A DNA stretch of 64,000 nt, from the NCBI GenBank assembly GCA_944548615.1, contig OX155973.1:6411326-6475325 (forward strand), given 5' to 3'. Origin of the DNA: Micropterix aruncella. Its lineage: Eukaryota > Arthropoda > Insecta > Lepidoptera > Micropterigidae. The notes beneath the pieces are model-generated. The model was not told the origin of the DNA, did no database searches, and was given only the letters and a program-made list of their open reading frames with translations. The first letter of the stretch is position 1, and every line of letters begins with the position of its first letter. Made by a program: the position numbers and the translations under genes. This document shows positions 13,585 through 25,856 of this stretch, piece by piece.

Positions 13585-14035
13585 TAATGGGTTGATTAAC
13601 CTGTTGAGTTGGCCACGATGACCCATTTGTTCAGGGTTCAGGGTCTGCGCACCGTTCGGCGTAGACGTACCCGATTCCGGGTGAACAGCCGGGCAAAGGA
13701 TGCCGTGGTCCGCGATAGATTCGGTAGACGCCGTTTCACCGCCACGTAAGGGAGAGGACCGCGCAAGCAACCTCGAACTCGTAACCAGGTACTCGTAACC
13801 TGGTTGCAACTGGAAGTAGGGGCGCGAGTGTCGGCCCGCTGGAAACATACCTGGCTATCTCGCGGTAGGGCGTTGGCTCCTTACGGGCATGTGGCGGAAC
13901 TTGACGGTGGACTGTTTTGTCCCAACTCTTCTGCGTTCACCTCACGGGACACCAGACAAAACGATCAAATTTCTTTAAAACTTCCTGAGGTGACGGGTTC
14001 GCCCGTTGTCGTCGACAGCTCTAGTTGTATGTCAT
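13585..14035 (+). mobile_element. Family A retroposon, internally deleted copy
   Basis: Carries the family A 5' block (ttggccacgatgaccc), the central 'ccgggcaaaggatgccgtgg' block and the 3' end 'ttcgcccgttgtcgtcgaca'. About 200 bp in the 5' half are missing compared with 31458-32105. Confidence 0.75.
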
Positions 14036-14700
14036 GAGTGTATTTTTTAAATTATATTAATATATTTGGGTTCCATATTAAATAGATATATTATGTTTAA
14101 TAGAGTTGGCTCTATAATAACCGATTAAGGTTTCCTTTTTATTTTCAATTTCTTCGATTTGGCTTTAAATGGTAATAATTCCATTATTCGTCGCCAAGCA
14201 TCATTTTATGATGCACGATTTTTTGAAACTTTTGTGTCTTGGATCCCACAACAATGGCTCTGTTTGCAAAATTTCGAGAAAAACAATGACTTTCTCGTTA
14301 GTCCACTCCATATATTATCGAAGACAAACACGTGCGATCCCTTCGCGCTCACGGTGCATAATGACAAATGTAGTTTGGCCGCTTCACCGCATTAATTCTC
14401 GCGTTAAATCTCTTTGATGTTCCGCCACCCGAGCTATCGCCTAACGTCAAATGGCAATGTTAATGCCGTTGTAATATTATCGCGATAGGTCGTAACTACA
14501 TCAACGTTAACCCATTTACAACTACCGATCTTAATAAAGATCAAAAAAAAGTATGGGGAATATCATCAATTTAAAAATATTAACGAGCAGATAACTTTTG
14601 CTTATTGTTTACCAATCGCCGCAGTGACCGTTTGACAGTGTTTTGGTGCATAGATAATTATTTTATTATCATAATTTTGAAGTGCTTTTATATTTTAATT

Positions 14701-15460
14701 CATATTATTTTATTTTTATTTTATTTTATTTATTTGTATCAAACATAATTATAAAACGCATAAAAATGGTCATAACAAGTAATGGTGCCAAGAAACAACG
14801 GCCCACATTCACATGACCATGCTCAGCGTATACCCAACTAGGCCAAATATAGCCTGTATCTGGGCATACGACTTACTTTCTGACTTAGGTGGAGAAGCCT
14901 AACTGACGTAGGTACTCATATAGATACATATACACATACACACATACATATACATACATACACAAATATATAAATATAACGATCTAAATATATTATAGTA
15001 TTATTATTTTGCATTATATTACAATATAGTACATTTTGTTTAATATCTTATATCATATTATATAGTATAATACACATACATATAAAAATTTAAGATATGA
15101 CTTGCAGAAGTTCTTTCTCTGTCCTTGAACGACCTATGTCGTCAAGCCATTTTTTAATATTTTTTTTGAATAAAATGGTATTTTCTATTTCCTTTATTTT
15201 GTCATCAAGGCGGTTGAATATTTTAGGTGCTATATAGTTGAATTGTCTTTGGGCAAATGAAGAATTAACTCGGGGAACGGCATAATTCAGACCTGCAGAT
15301 GCTCTTGTAGTTCGGTGTTGCTGGCTTCGTGATCGTTTATCTGAGGTTCGATGGAAGAACATGAGTGACTGTTTCACAAATAGCTGGCGTATATCTAACA
15401 CATTACTTTCTTTGAATAGCATGTTGGAGTCATTAGCGTAATTAACTTTCACTATGTCTT
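14701..15460 (-). pseudogene. LINE 3' end with reverse-transcriptase C-terminus
   Basis: A minus-strand frame at 15452-15090 ends in 'VPRVNSSFAQRQFNYIAPKI' followed by 'FNRLDDKIKEIE' and a terminal 'WLDDIGR' region. This is the conserved last 100 residues of Jockey/CR1-type LINE proteins. A 3' UTR leads to a TTTTA-rich tail at 14701-14740. It is 5'-truncated. Confidence 0.75.
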
Positions 15461-15739
15461 AAAAACGGTAAGTGTTTACAAATAAGCTTGAGATTGAAAT
15501 TTATTTTATGCACGTTTTTCATAAATGTATGACCTAGATAGATATAGATTATATAGATAGGTATAGATAGATAGATAATAAAGCCTTTTTCATAGTAATA
15601 ACTGTGTTTCTTTAGTTTAAAATCGGATACAGCCGATAAAGTAATAGTTATATGAGCGTTAACCTACCTGCCTATTACTACTGACCGTTAAAACGATCCG
15701 CATTTTCTGAGCTTTCCTGAAAAGTCAGTTTATTTGGTA

Positions 15740-15748
15740 TTTTCCATG

Positions 15749-15787
<39 letters not shown>

Positions 15788-15790
15788 ATG
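15740..15790. repeat. (AAAT)n microsatellite
   Basis: About ten AAAT units at 15748-15789. A related GATA/TAGA-rich run lies at 15537-15590. Confidence 0.95.
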
Positions 15791-16129
15791 TTTACTTTAT
15801 GCATCAAGGTAATAATACTAAAAAACTACTGTGATACGAGATAAAAAAAAGCTTCAGTAAAAACTGGGTTAAACCTCCATCATTGCGATAATAAAAGGCG
15901 TTTCTCGGTAGTATGGCCCCAGCATAAAACTGTGTCATATTATCATTACGTAGGTACCTATGCATTACAATTACCTGAGTTTTACAAATTATTTAAAATT
16001 TTTTTATTTATTGCACCTGAGGGGACCTCGCAAAAGTTTTACAAATTATTTATTTATTCTTATTTATTTTCATACACTTGCGTGAGTGAAGTGAGTGAGT
16101 AAGTAGTACTTTAGGGGTATTATCCAGAT

Positions 16130-16556
16130 GATTGAAATCGATATCCAAAGAGGACCTTCTCAAGCATTGTAATGATTTACTGCGGGAAGGCGACGGCGAA
16201 AACAGTGACATACAGCCTTTCGAGTTACATATATGAAGAGCTACAGCTTTTAAGCGAATTCACTTGACTCTGTCAACGACGCGAAACAACTCATTCAGTA
16301 CATTTTAGAAAATAATTTGGAAGAAATATATCCAAATGTTTACATAGCAATTAGAATCATACTCATAGTTCCCGTCAGTACAGCTTCCGCTGAGAGAAGC
16401 TTCTCAAAGTGCTTCTCAAGAAGCACGATGACCCAAGAGAGACTATCTGCGTTGTCAATTCTATCAATTGAAGCTGAAATAGCGGCTAGTATTAGCTATG
16501 ACATCATCCTGAAAAAGTTCAGTGAGGCCAAAAGCCGAAAAGTTCGTCTATTTTAA
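16130..16556 (+). pseudogene. hAT transposase C-terminal (dimerisation) relic
   Basis: 16317-16556 reads 'YPNVYIAIRIILIVPVSTAS' then 'AERSFSKCFSRSTMTQERLS', ending in 'SRKVRLF' and a stop. This is the hAT-family dimerisation domain, with its 'tv.sAERsFS.lk.Ik..lRstM...RL' signature. Upstream frames (16135-16310) give weaker matches to the preceding region, with a stop between. The rest of the transposase is missing. The hAT copy at 20229 carries the same domain. Confidence 0.85.
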
Positions 16557-17280
16557 TTTCTATTTGTGTAATTTTTAACATCATTTGATTAGCAATAAAA
16601 CTCGTTTACTCATACATTAGTATCACTATAATTCGGCTCATGTAATCTAACGTTTTCTTTTTGACTGGGAAATAGAAAAGGCCTCGCGAACCTAATTTCG
16701 CCGACGTCCAAGTGTGGTCTAGCGCCGCCACTGCTGGCTAGAACCAACCGATCTATGTATATTGTTTATTGTGAAAATTTTCCTGGATAGCTTTAAAAGG
16801 TAGGCGTCTGTCTATATACATAGTAGCTGTGCTGAATCATTTAACGCTTTGATAAACTGTTGTGACATGATATTCCACAATGATAACAAAGATAACGCAG
16901 TCAATCAAAATTCTCAGAAATGTTACACTATTTTTTATTGGCCAAACAAATACTTGAAGAGCCAGCGACAAAAAAGTGCAAGAGTTTTGTAAAATTTGAT
17001 ACTTTCAGATCAGACAGTAATTTGACCATAGAATGCCAGGGTAGCCAAAGTGTTTTGGAAAAAAATCGGTTGTCTGTAAAGTCGGTTTACTGACGATAGT
17101 TGAACGTGACAACGTCATAAGAAAATACTGATGGAATGGTTGCATTTGAAGCAGTTCCATTTTAGATTCTGATATTGTTCATTACAAACACCCAAAAATT
17201 CACCGATTTGACTACAACATGTAAATGTATTATTGTATAGCAGTATAATTGTATAATTGTCTATTGTTTAAAGTTTATTG
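16557..17280. other. Non-coding stretch containing a family B repeat piece
   Basis: 16965-17045 ('cgacaaaaaagtgcaagag...cagatcagacag') matches, in the same or inverted orientation, 56545-57290, 57905-57963 and 18990-19060. Otherwise nothing is recognised. Confidence 0.55.
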
Positions 17281-17532
17281 TTTTTTTAATTTGAAAGTTT
17301 GAAATCTCAAACTGTTAAATAACGGTTTGAGAAGCGTTTGAGCACGCTGCGCCATCTAACGGTAGGCAATACGTCGTAAATAAACAATATCAGCGACATT
17401 TTATCAACCGCTAGATAGCGCATCGTAATAGCTTTTCATACTTTTTTTTTTTTTTTAATAAAAGTTGCTTACTTCGTTGCACTTTGTTGTACCCACAAGA
17501 AAATTATCCGTTCAGTAATAACATTCCGTATA
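17281..17532. mobile_element. Partial MITE of the CGGGGTGTTATT family
   Basis: The central arms ('gcgctgcgccatctaac', 'ccgctagatagcgcat') and the right end ('gttcagtaataacattccgta') match 5481-5898. The left terminal inverted repeat is lost. Confidence 0.7.
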
Positions 17533-17749
17533 TCAAGAATACATATAAAATTATGTCAAGAATTTAAATCAATCTAGTGATTTTCATTCGTACTATTTTA
17601 GACTGAGGTTAGTAAATAATTCTTGTCGCAACCGGTAGATGGCAGCATTCATATTGAATAATAAATATAATAAATGGAACGCCTCAGAGCGAGGTAACGC
17701 CGCATGAGTCATGTTTTTTCGTGCGTGCGCCGGCTCCATTGAATTATAA

Positions 17750-17930
17750 GACGTTGTCACGTCAAAACTGAAAATTCATCAGTAGACAGTGGATGTAATA
17801 TAAAACTCGAAACAAATGGTCAGACTGATTGACCATAAAACGGTTGGCGTCAATATTACTCCATACATCGTCACACAAATGACGTCACAAAAATGAAATC
17901 CCTGCAAATACGCCGGTACCTATCTGTCGG
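17750..17930 (+). repeat. Composite repeat C
   Basis: 'aattcatcagtagacagtgg' through 'caaatacgccggtac' matches 57630-57830. An inverted, diverged copy lies at 18640-18770, so a family A insertion (17950-18640) sits between two inverted pieces. Confidence 0.6.
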
Positions 17931-17949
17931 TAACTATAACGCATCGGTC

Positions 17950-18640
17950 TGTTGTCGGGAGCTAATGGGCCCTTGCTGAGTTTGCCACGAAGACCCATTT
18001 TGTTCAGGGTTGGTCACACTCACGGCTCAACTCCCATCCGGCGGCATCCACGCATGAAGTGCGAGCCCGGGTAGGACTCTGGCCTTAGGGCTAGTTTCCT
18101 CTAAGAGTCAACCGTCTGGCGTTCCTGACGGTCTGCGTACCGTGCGGCTTAAGCCAATCGATTGTGCATTCTAACTAACAGTCGGGGGAGTCTGGAAACA
18201 GTACTGTTTCCTATAGAGCGTGGGTGGTTGCGGACCTTACGGCGAGTGCTCTTGAAACGACCATCGGCTACCCGATCCTGGGTGAACAGCCGGGCAAAGG
18301 ATGCCGTGGTCCGCGATAGATTCGGTTTACACCGTTTCACCGCTTCGTAAGGGAGAGGACCGCGCAAGCGACCTCGAACTCGTAACCAGTCGAGAGACCG
18401 GAGTAATCTGGTCGCAATTGGAAGTAAGGGCGTGAGTTTAAGCCCGCTGGGTATAATACCTGCTTATCTCGCGGATAAAGCGTTGGCCTCCTACGGGTAT
18501 GTGGCGGAGACTGGCGGTGGACTGTTTTGTCCAAGTCTTCTGCGTTCACTTCACGGGAGATAGAACGACTAATCGTTAAAACTTCCAGGGGTGACAGGTT
18601 CGCCCGTTGCAGTTGACAGCTCTATTTGTTGCGCCGCGCA
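17950..18640 (+). mobile_element. Family A retroposon, near full-length
   Basis: Runs from 'gggagctaatgggccc' to 'cagttgacagctctatttg' and is colinear with 31458-32105 throughout. It includes the 3'-proximal hairpin 'acaggttcgcccgtt'. I could not fix a clear TSD for this copy. Confidence 0.8.
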
Positions 18641-19060
18641 ATATAATGAACTTCATTTTTGGGATATGTATGAAGTAATGCTAACGCCACGCATTGAATT
18701 GTTAAGCAGTCTGACCGTTTCTTTCGAGTTCTGTATTGCATCCGATGTCTATTGATGAATTTTTAGCTTTTCAAAGACTTTGGGGGTACTAATTAAAATA
18801 ACACCTTTCCTAGTAGGTACGCCAGCGCCAGGTGTCCCGAAGTCTGGCCTGCTGACTCTACCGCAGCATTCTCTAGCCAAAATACTGCCTGGGTGCCTAT
18901 TCTTGAAAAAAATTGCATGCTATATTTGTCTATGGTCCATGTAAATTAAATGGACCATAAACAAATTTGGCATGTTGAATTTTACAAGAATTGCCCACCT
19001 GATTTGAAAGTATCAGCTTTTACAAAACTCTTACACTTTTTTGTCGCTGCCTCTTGGAAT
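18640..19060 (-). repeat. Inverted composite repeat C/B
   Basis: The complement of 17765-17925 and then 'gtacgccagcgccaggtgtcc' to 'cttttttgtcgctgcc', which matches 57838-57963 and the inverse of 57256-57345. Confidence 0.6.
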
Positions 19061-19362
19061 ATAAAGGATTCATCAGTTTATTGACTTATAATGATATTGA
19101 CACTGGGAGATGTTATTCTAGAATAGGTAATCTAAATATATATTAATCGTAATTATAACTTTTATTTTGATTATGTGATGTGACGGTTAGCCCCCAACTT
19201 CAATGGTGGGACGGAGGTATATATCGCATCTGGGGTAGGGAATTCATTACAATTTGCAAGATATAATTTACTACCTAATATGGAAAGACTGACATTAACC
19301 CTATACTGATCTAAGTTTCAAAACTTCAATTTCACTGGGGTCACGTCGTTACATCACTTTTA

Positions 19363-19571
19363 GGCTCATTACGCACTGTCGACTGAGGTGCCATATAAGA
19401 TCATACAACGCGAAAGTGGTCGTCGATTGAGTCTCCGCGACAGTCGAAGCAAAGTCGCTCGGTCGACCAGCGACCACGTGCGTACGGAAGTCGCAGGTGC
19501 CGTATAAGATCATACATCGTAAAGTCGCCGTCGACTGAGTCTCCGCGACAGTCGACAGTCCGTAATGAGCC
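19363..19571. mobile_element. 209-bp MITE with TTA duplication
   Basis: The ends are GGCTCATTACGCACTGTCGAC and its near-complement, flanked by TTA at 19360-19362 and 19572-19574. Two internal direct repeats of about 65 bp each carry 'gtgccatataagatcataca' and 'gagtctccgcgacagtcga'. A 3-bp TTA target suggests the Harbinger group. Confidence 0.8.
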
Positions 19572-19574
19572 TTA

Positions 19575-20228
19575 ATCTGACAATGCAAACGTCCGCTAAT
19601 AAAAACGCTGTAGGGATACAAATAGCCAAATTTTAATGGGCTATTGACATCAATAAATATCAAAGTAACGACTGATTTGATCGACTAATTGATTGAAGTT
19701 AGATATCTATTACGTTGACATTGAGAGGCCCTACACTTCGGCTTTCCCTTTCAATATTCCATTATTTATTATCTATTATTATTACAATAATTTTATTATT
19801 ATATTTATTACCTTTTCAATTATTTATTATTTATTTGTTCATAATATGTTATGTGGGTAATACTACGGTAATTATAATGCGTTAACTACATAACAGTTTA
19901 AAACAGTTTATTTTACATGACTGCCCAAAAGGAGTGAAATGTGTTCAAGATTCATCTATGTATGTTTTCAGTTTCTTTATTCGACATTTCTGAGAGAACT
20001 AACATACAGTCTAAGGGGGGTCGCGTATAGGTCTTTTTTCACCAAACAGGGAGTCGCGATGATTTCCGATTTCGTTAGCGAAGAATTTGCAGTTGCTCCT
20101 TCGCGTATAGAAGTTAGACGTATTCCCATGTATCCAGATGGATTATGCGGCTCCATGCTACTACTACGTTTTTGATATCTTTTTGCTGAGACTTATAACC
20201 GTTGAAGTTATCTACTTTGGCAAATAGC
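19575..20228. other. Non-coding stretch, no gene supported
   Basis: AT-rich sequence. The short frame at 19939-20175 has no family match. A related 'caaaaggagtggaatgtgttca' block at 900-950 suggests a dispersed repeat. Confidence 0.5.
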
Positions 20229-21082
20229 CAGTGGCGGATTTGCCCTAAGGCCCAGTAGGCCCGGGCCTAGGGCGGCCAGATATTAGGGGCTGCCAATATT
20301 GTACAATAAATAAACTAAATTATTGTACAATAAATTTAATTTTATTACTAACCTGACGAAACTAAGCGCGTTAGAAGTCAAATAAAAAGGCAAAGCATTG
20401 CAAATAGTTTATTCTACTGACTTAGAGGACAATTTTTCAGAAGAATGCCTCCATTTTCGCGCTCACTGCAGAATAAAAAATGAAGGTCTGAACAGTGCTG
20501 TAGGTGCAGTCAGTTTGTTGAAATGGTTACGAACTGAAGGTCTTCAAACCATTTACCCAAACGTAGATATTGCTCTACGTATGTGTGTGTGTACTCCCTC
20601 CAGTACTGTTCTGGAGAACGATCGTTTTCTTGTTTGCGACAAGTTAAAAATTATTTACGCACAACAATGACGGAGCAGAGGTTAAACGATCTTACTTTGC
20701 TTAACATAGAAGCTATTTTTTTAAGGAAATTGGATTGCGAAGATTTAATTAATGATTTTGCTGCGCTTAAGTGCAGACGAGTTTTGTAACTTATTGTAAA
20801 ACACTTATTATATCTTGTATGAGAATAAACTTTAGTTATTTAAATAAATAAAACCTAACACCGTTTGAAATGTTTTATTTAAATGTGCAATTATCCCTGA
20901 ATCCTCGATAAAATTCAAACTGGCAGCTATTATACTTAACTGATGTTGATTCGATTTCGGTAAAAGTTGGCAAAAAATTATATCCATTATGTAGTCTATA
21001 TGATGGGTGCTGAGAAAGGAGCGGCTGGTACTTGATGCATGGCATGGGGCCTAGGGCGGTCAAGACTGCAAATCCGCCACTG
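20229..21082 (+). mobile_element. Deleted hAT element with TIRs and 8-bp TSD
   Basis: The ends are CAGTGGCGGATTTGC and GCAAATCCGCCACTG. They are flanked by CAAATAGC (20221-20228) and CAAATAGT (21083-21090), an 8-bp duplication with one mismatch, as hAT elements make. Inside, 20398-20789 encodes the transposase C-terminus: 'LQTIYPNVDIALRM', then after a frameshift near 20610 'ERSFSCLRQVKNYLRTTM' and 'TEQRLNDLTLLNIEA'. The rest of the transposase is gone, leaving an 854-bp internally deleted copy that retains both ends. Confidence 0.92.
20398..20789 (+). pseudogene. hAT transposase C-terminal fragment, frameshifted
   Basis: Two overlapping frames join near 20600-20620 to give the hAT dimerisation domain: a conserved SERSFS-like serine/arginine motif, then a basic helix and 'RLNDLTLLNIEA'. 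The N-terminal BED finger and the DDE core are absent. It belongs to the element bounded by 20229-21082 and is dead. Confidence 0.85.
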
Positions 21083-21090
21083 CAAATAGT

Positions 21091-21600
21091 CGTCGGCGAT
21101 TATATTTGCCAATTTTTACAACATTTAGCAGAACATTTAGCAGAATAGAGGATAACGGCAAGCCTACATATATGCTAGATATGTAAGGAAATATTCGACA
21201 CGTAAGAGTGGTAACTGACGGTTCCTATATTGAAGTTTCCGAAGAATAAGTGAAGTAATTTGTTTTAAAACCCGATCGAAATCGATTTGTAAATGAACAC
21301 ATCACTTTCTACCGATGGAATGACTTACTGTAATCTAAACAAACGGTATTATCTTGACCTCCAGTATCAAGAACCCGCGTAGCATATTCGGCGAAAACGA
21401 GTAGGTACATTCGTGGTCGTTGATCGTCAATCGCCGCGCCGGTAATCGATCATGTGTCCCAATTTGGTCGTATATGTATATTGGCAATGTAAGATCATCT
21501 CGAACAGCTTGACAGTAGCGTACAATATTACAACAACTGTAGTTTGACATCATTGAACAGAGCCACTCTTATGGATCGGCGTGATGCGGCGGTATATTGA
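21091..21600. other. Non-coding stretch, nothing recognised
   Basis: No coding or repeat signal that I can name. Confidence 0.45.
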
Positions 21601-21890
21601 AAATTTTAAGTTATATATAAGAAGAATTTAAAACCCCAATTTAATTGATTTATTGTCTTTTTTTTCGTCTAATCATGTAATCATGTCTACAATCGGAAAT
21701 GGCATCATCCTGCTAAACTGGCAGACAGGGACGCTGACGTTTAGCCATATTATACGATAGTTTTTAAGAATTTACGAATTTAACGAAAAACTGCTAATCC
21801 GGCTTTGAGCGCCACTCACTTTTTTTTTTGAAAACGAGAAACTGAAAATTAGCTGTATCAAATTTCGGAATACAAGATGAAAAACTCTTC
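21600..21890. repeat. Interspersed repeat family E, uninterrupted copy
   Basis: Matches 6366-6500 plus 6885-7005 and shows the state before the Penelope-like insertion at 6513-6860. Confidence 0.65.
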
Positions 21891-21989
21891 GCCTAAACAA
21901 CGTGGGGCTAATTAGAATAAATGCATGTATTTCATATATTTCATAATGCATGTAATTATGACGTAGCTGAGTTTTAATTACCCGGCATC

Positions 21990-22960
21990 CTTCAAGGGGT
22001 GAATCAGTACGAGCAGGTAACCAAGTTTTGATATTTTTACCAATTGTTTTTTTTTTACAATTTTAAGAATTTGACTGTTAAATAAAAGTTTGATAAGCGA
22101 TTGAGCGCGCTGCACCGTCTAAAATTATGTAAAATATCTCTATTAAACAATGAGATATTTTAAAAAAACGTTGTTTTTTTCCACACAATTTGTTATTAAA
22201 AGTTGCTTACTCGCTTGTACTGATTCACCTCCTTTAAGGATGGCATACGAATACTTGCTCCACGGTGATTTTAGGAATAGTTGGTTTTTTATTCTTCTCT
22301 ATCTTTGTGAAAAGTTATAAGTTTGTGTTTTGAGTTTTTTCATTGACAGTGACATAAGTATTTGTGCCTTTTTTGAAGGTAAGTTGAGCAATGCAACACT
22401 ATATTAATTTGCATGAATTACGACCTATTTTGAGTGTTGTCTGTTTTAAAGAAAAATAATTGATTTTAAAAATAATTAAGATTTTGTACACAGTGAATTA
22501 AAATAAAAAGGTTTTTTTACCATTTTAAGAATTTGACTGTTAAATAAACGTTTGATAAGCGATTGAGCGCGGTGCGCCGTCTAGAAATAAGTAAAATATC
22601 TCTTAAATTTTACCTACCGCTAGATGGTGCATCGCGCTAAGCACTTTTTATACTATTAAAAAAAACTTTGTTTTTTCCACACATTTTTTTATTAAAAGTT
22701 GCTTACTTGCTTGTACTGATTCACCTCTTTTAAGGATGGCATAAGATTACTTGCTTCAATGTGATTTTAGGGATAGTTGGTTTTTTTTTCTTCTCTATCT
22801 TTGTGAAAAGTTTTTTCATTGACTGTGGCATATTTGGAGTTGTGCCTTTTTTGAAGGCAAGTTGAGCAATACAACAGTATTATTAATTTGCATGAATTAC
22901 GACCTATTTCGAGTTGTGTCTGTTTAAAAGAAAAATAATTGATTAAGATTTTACACTTGC
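21990..22960. repeat. Tandemly duplicated MITE-bearing segment
   Basis: About 22040-22450 and 22520-22945 are two diverged copies of one segment of about 480 bp. Each holds a relative of the 5481 MITE (ending 'ttgcttgtactgattcacct') and then 'ggatggcatacgaatacttg...gatttt', 'tgccttttttgaagg' and 'ttgcatgaattacgacctat'. No coding. Confidence 0.7.
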
Positions 22961-23104
22961 GCCTCTTGAAATGTGTTGTTTTTTTGAGTTATGCCGTTGC
23001 TCATGATAAATCTAGCAAAGATATTTAGAGTTGTGTGTGTTTTAAAGTAAAATTAACTAATGTTAGTAATATTTTAAAAACTATTGCTACTCAAAATTTG
23101 CATT

Positions 23105-23759
23105 ATAAATAGGATAGAAACGAATTTACCGCGTGAAATTTGTAGCACCCGACGTTTCGGTGACGTTGCAGCCGCCGTTGTCCGGGGTAGACTGAAAGAG
23201 CTGTCAATCCGTTGTTACGCGGGTAGGCCGCATACCGCTGCCGCCACTGCGTAGGTTATAACGGTGGTGGGAGGCCGGGCTCGGAGCGCGCGAATTTCGA
23301 AAATCCTTCTTGGACACAAAACTCACTGTATCCTGTCTTACGTCCTTGCGTTCGGCTTTCGGCGGCGGGAACGTTTTAAGAAGAGGGTTCCACGTAGAAG
23401 AGAGTTTGTATCCGTCGTATCTATTGAAGTTCGGGGTTCTTCTTATTTCAATGACTTCCCGGATCATGCGCAGGAAGTAGAATTGTTCCTTGGATAGCAC
23501 AATGGGATTTTGAAACTGCATCCAGTGGTTACTTCCGCTATCCAATATATGTTCGCAAATCGCCGATTTTTCTCGCTGAACGTTTTTAACAGCTTTGATG
23601 TGTTCTGTCAGTCGCGTGGCTATGGGCCGTTTCGTTTTTCTAACGTAGGCTAAACCGCAGATGCATTCGACTTTATTCGACAAGGGGTTTGCAGTGGTAT
23701 TGCACGCGGTATATTCGTTTCTATCCTATTTAAAATGTCAAACAACCGCGATAGTCTTC
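23105..23759 (-). mobile_element. Short Penelope-like element with 11-bp TSD
   Basis: Flanked by AAATTTGCATT at 23094-23104 and 23760-23770. Inner ends are inverted copies ('ataggatagaaacgaattta' against 'attcgtttctatcctat'). It encodes the GIY-YIG region on the minus strand. At about 655 bp it lacks the reverse transcriptase, so it is a 5'-truncated or non-autonomous copy. Confidence 0.85.
23204..23683 (-). pseudogene. Penelope-like GIY-YIG endonuclease fragment
   Basis: 'VECICGLAYVRKTKRPIATR' followed by 'LTEHIKAV' is the GIY-YIG nuclease core of Penelope-like retroelements: cysteine pair, Y-V, a catalytic-type Arg in TRLTEH. Then 'AICEHILDSGSNHWMQFQN' and a proline-rich tail. The usual 'YVGQT' is 'YVRKT' here, a change at the conserved Gly. 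The first aromatic strand (GVYK) seen in the copy at 36288 is lost, so this copy is probably inactive. Confidence 0.8.
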
Positions 23760-24087
23760 AAATTTGCATTTTTTTATAATATAAGTTTTTAAGTAAAACA
23801 TAAAAATCAGTTACTATTAGCAGACATGGTAAGGAGTCGTGCATAAATTTCGTAAGGCTTTTTCAATTTTTTATTAGCCTCATCCCTCCATTGTAAGATT
23901 TAGTAAGATTTTTTCAAACCCTCCTCTACAAAATTTTCCTACTAAGATTTGAAAAAAATATTTTCGAACCTTCTCGAAGATTTAAAAAAAAAGTCTACCT
24001 AAGTCTAATAACTTAAAACACTTTTCGATAAACCCAGGGTCGAAAAAATGTAACAACGATTAAAATGTAAAAGAAAAACTTCTAGTT

Positions 24088-24779
<692 letters not shown>

Positions 24780-25000
24780 TATCAGCTGCCTCAACTGATA
24801 TTGATGGGCAAAATTGAGGGCAAATGACGCCGTGGAAGTAGGAAAAACTCGTGGTTGTGCAATGTCAGAGAGAGAGGACCTGGATCACCAGCACGGAACA
24901 GCTTTTCCGGATGGCGCAAGACCGACAAAAATATTCAAAGCTAACGGCCAACCTCCAGTAATGGAGAGGCACTTCGAGTAGAAGAAGAAGCATATACCAA
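24780..25000 (+). pseudogene. RTE-like LINE 3' end
   Basis: Broken frames give 'RMAQDRQKYSKLTANLQ', close to the last residues of RTE-type LINE proteins ('..A.DR..W..lVa.l'). An AAG-rich tail follows at about 24980-24995. Related 3' coding lies at 62190-62405. Confidence 0.5.
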
Positions 25001-25856
25001 AATGTTATCATTCATTCTATAATAGTCTTCAAGTTTGTATATCTACTCTTTTGTGGTTTTTGTAAAATTATACCCTTATTAATTAAAATATAATTCGATA
25101 ATATTGCAGATGTTTTTTTTAAACCGGCATATATTTATAAAAAGGTTGAAAAAGGGGTTAGTTTCTGTCAGGTTGAATAAAGGCGTTGAAAACTGTTATT
25201 TAATGAATTCAGTTCCAAAAGACAAAAATAAAAATATGTGGAGAATAAGATAAATAGAATGAAAATTGACTGCAATATTTGTATAAAAGTGTCTAGTGGA
25301 CTTTTGATGGCTTCTCCTGAAAAGTTAGTAAATTTCACTTCTCTGCCAGAAATTAAGATTGAAGTTTCATTTCAACATTTCAACATTCATACCTTGCAAT
25401 ACCGACGTTCATAACTTATACCTTAAAAGGTATATATTTAAATATTATACTTGTTATTTTTGTTAGTTTTTGACATAACCAAGTGTAGGAATTCCTATCA
25501 ACTGGTTTGGAATAAAAAATATAAAATAAATAATAGATACCTATAATTATTTTTAAAAATTGGAAAACTTACTAGTTTTTCCAACAAAATATCCTCTTTT
25601 CGGGACTTGACACAAAACGGACACTGAAATATTTTTTTTCGATTTCAAAATGCGAAGTTTCACCGGCGAAAATTGGCGCGAAAACAGCGCTCGAGTTTCC
25701 CGCTCGCGCCAAAGCTCCGATACCAACTGTCGCTACCGGCCTACTGGCCAGTGGTGGCGTATTATCTCTCTACACTATCGTACCATTCGCCCGGCGCGAT
25801 AACTCGAATCGAATTATCGTATACGTTTATATTTAGGAAGGGATTACATGTTGGAG
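25001..25856. other. Non-coding stretch with a GC-rich patch
   Basis: 25670-25815 is unusually GC- and CpG-rich ('ggcgcgaaaacagcgctcg'), with a short open frame of unknown meaning that runs into the family A repeat. I cannot tell a remnant promoter or exon from a repeat end. Confidence 0.4.

Larger units (their letters stand above)
13387..15924. mobile_element. 2.5-kb TIR element with TAA duplication
   Basis: The ends are TGCTGGGGCCACACTAACGG and, inverted, TGCTGGGGCCATACTACCGA, flanked by TAA at 13384-13386 and 15925-15927. A 3-bp TWA duplication fits PIF/Harbinger, but I see no transposase. The element carries a family A insertion (about 13585-14035) and a minus-strand LINE tail (14701-15460). 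The frame at 14159-14417 is unrecognised. Confidence 0.75.

Noticed and set aside
13804..14037. Open frame in family A ('SLKLPEVTGSPVVVDSSS') similar to one at 25833-26066
   Set aside because: The shared peptide follows from shared repeat DNA; other copies break the frame, so no protein is claimed.
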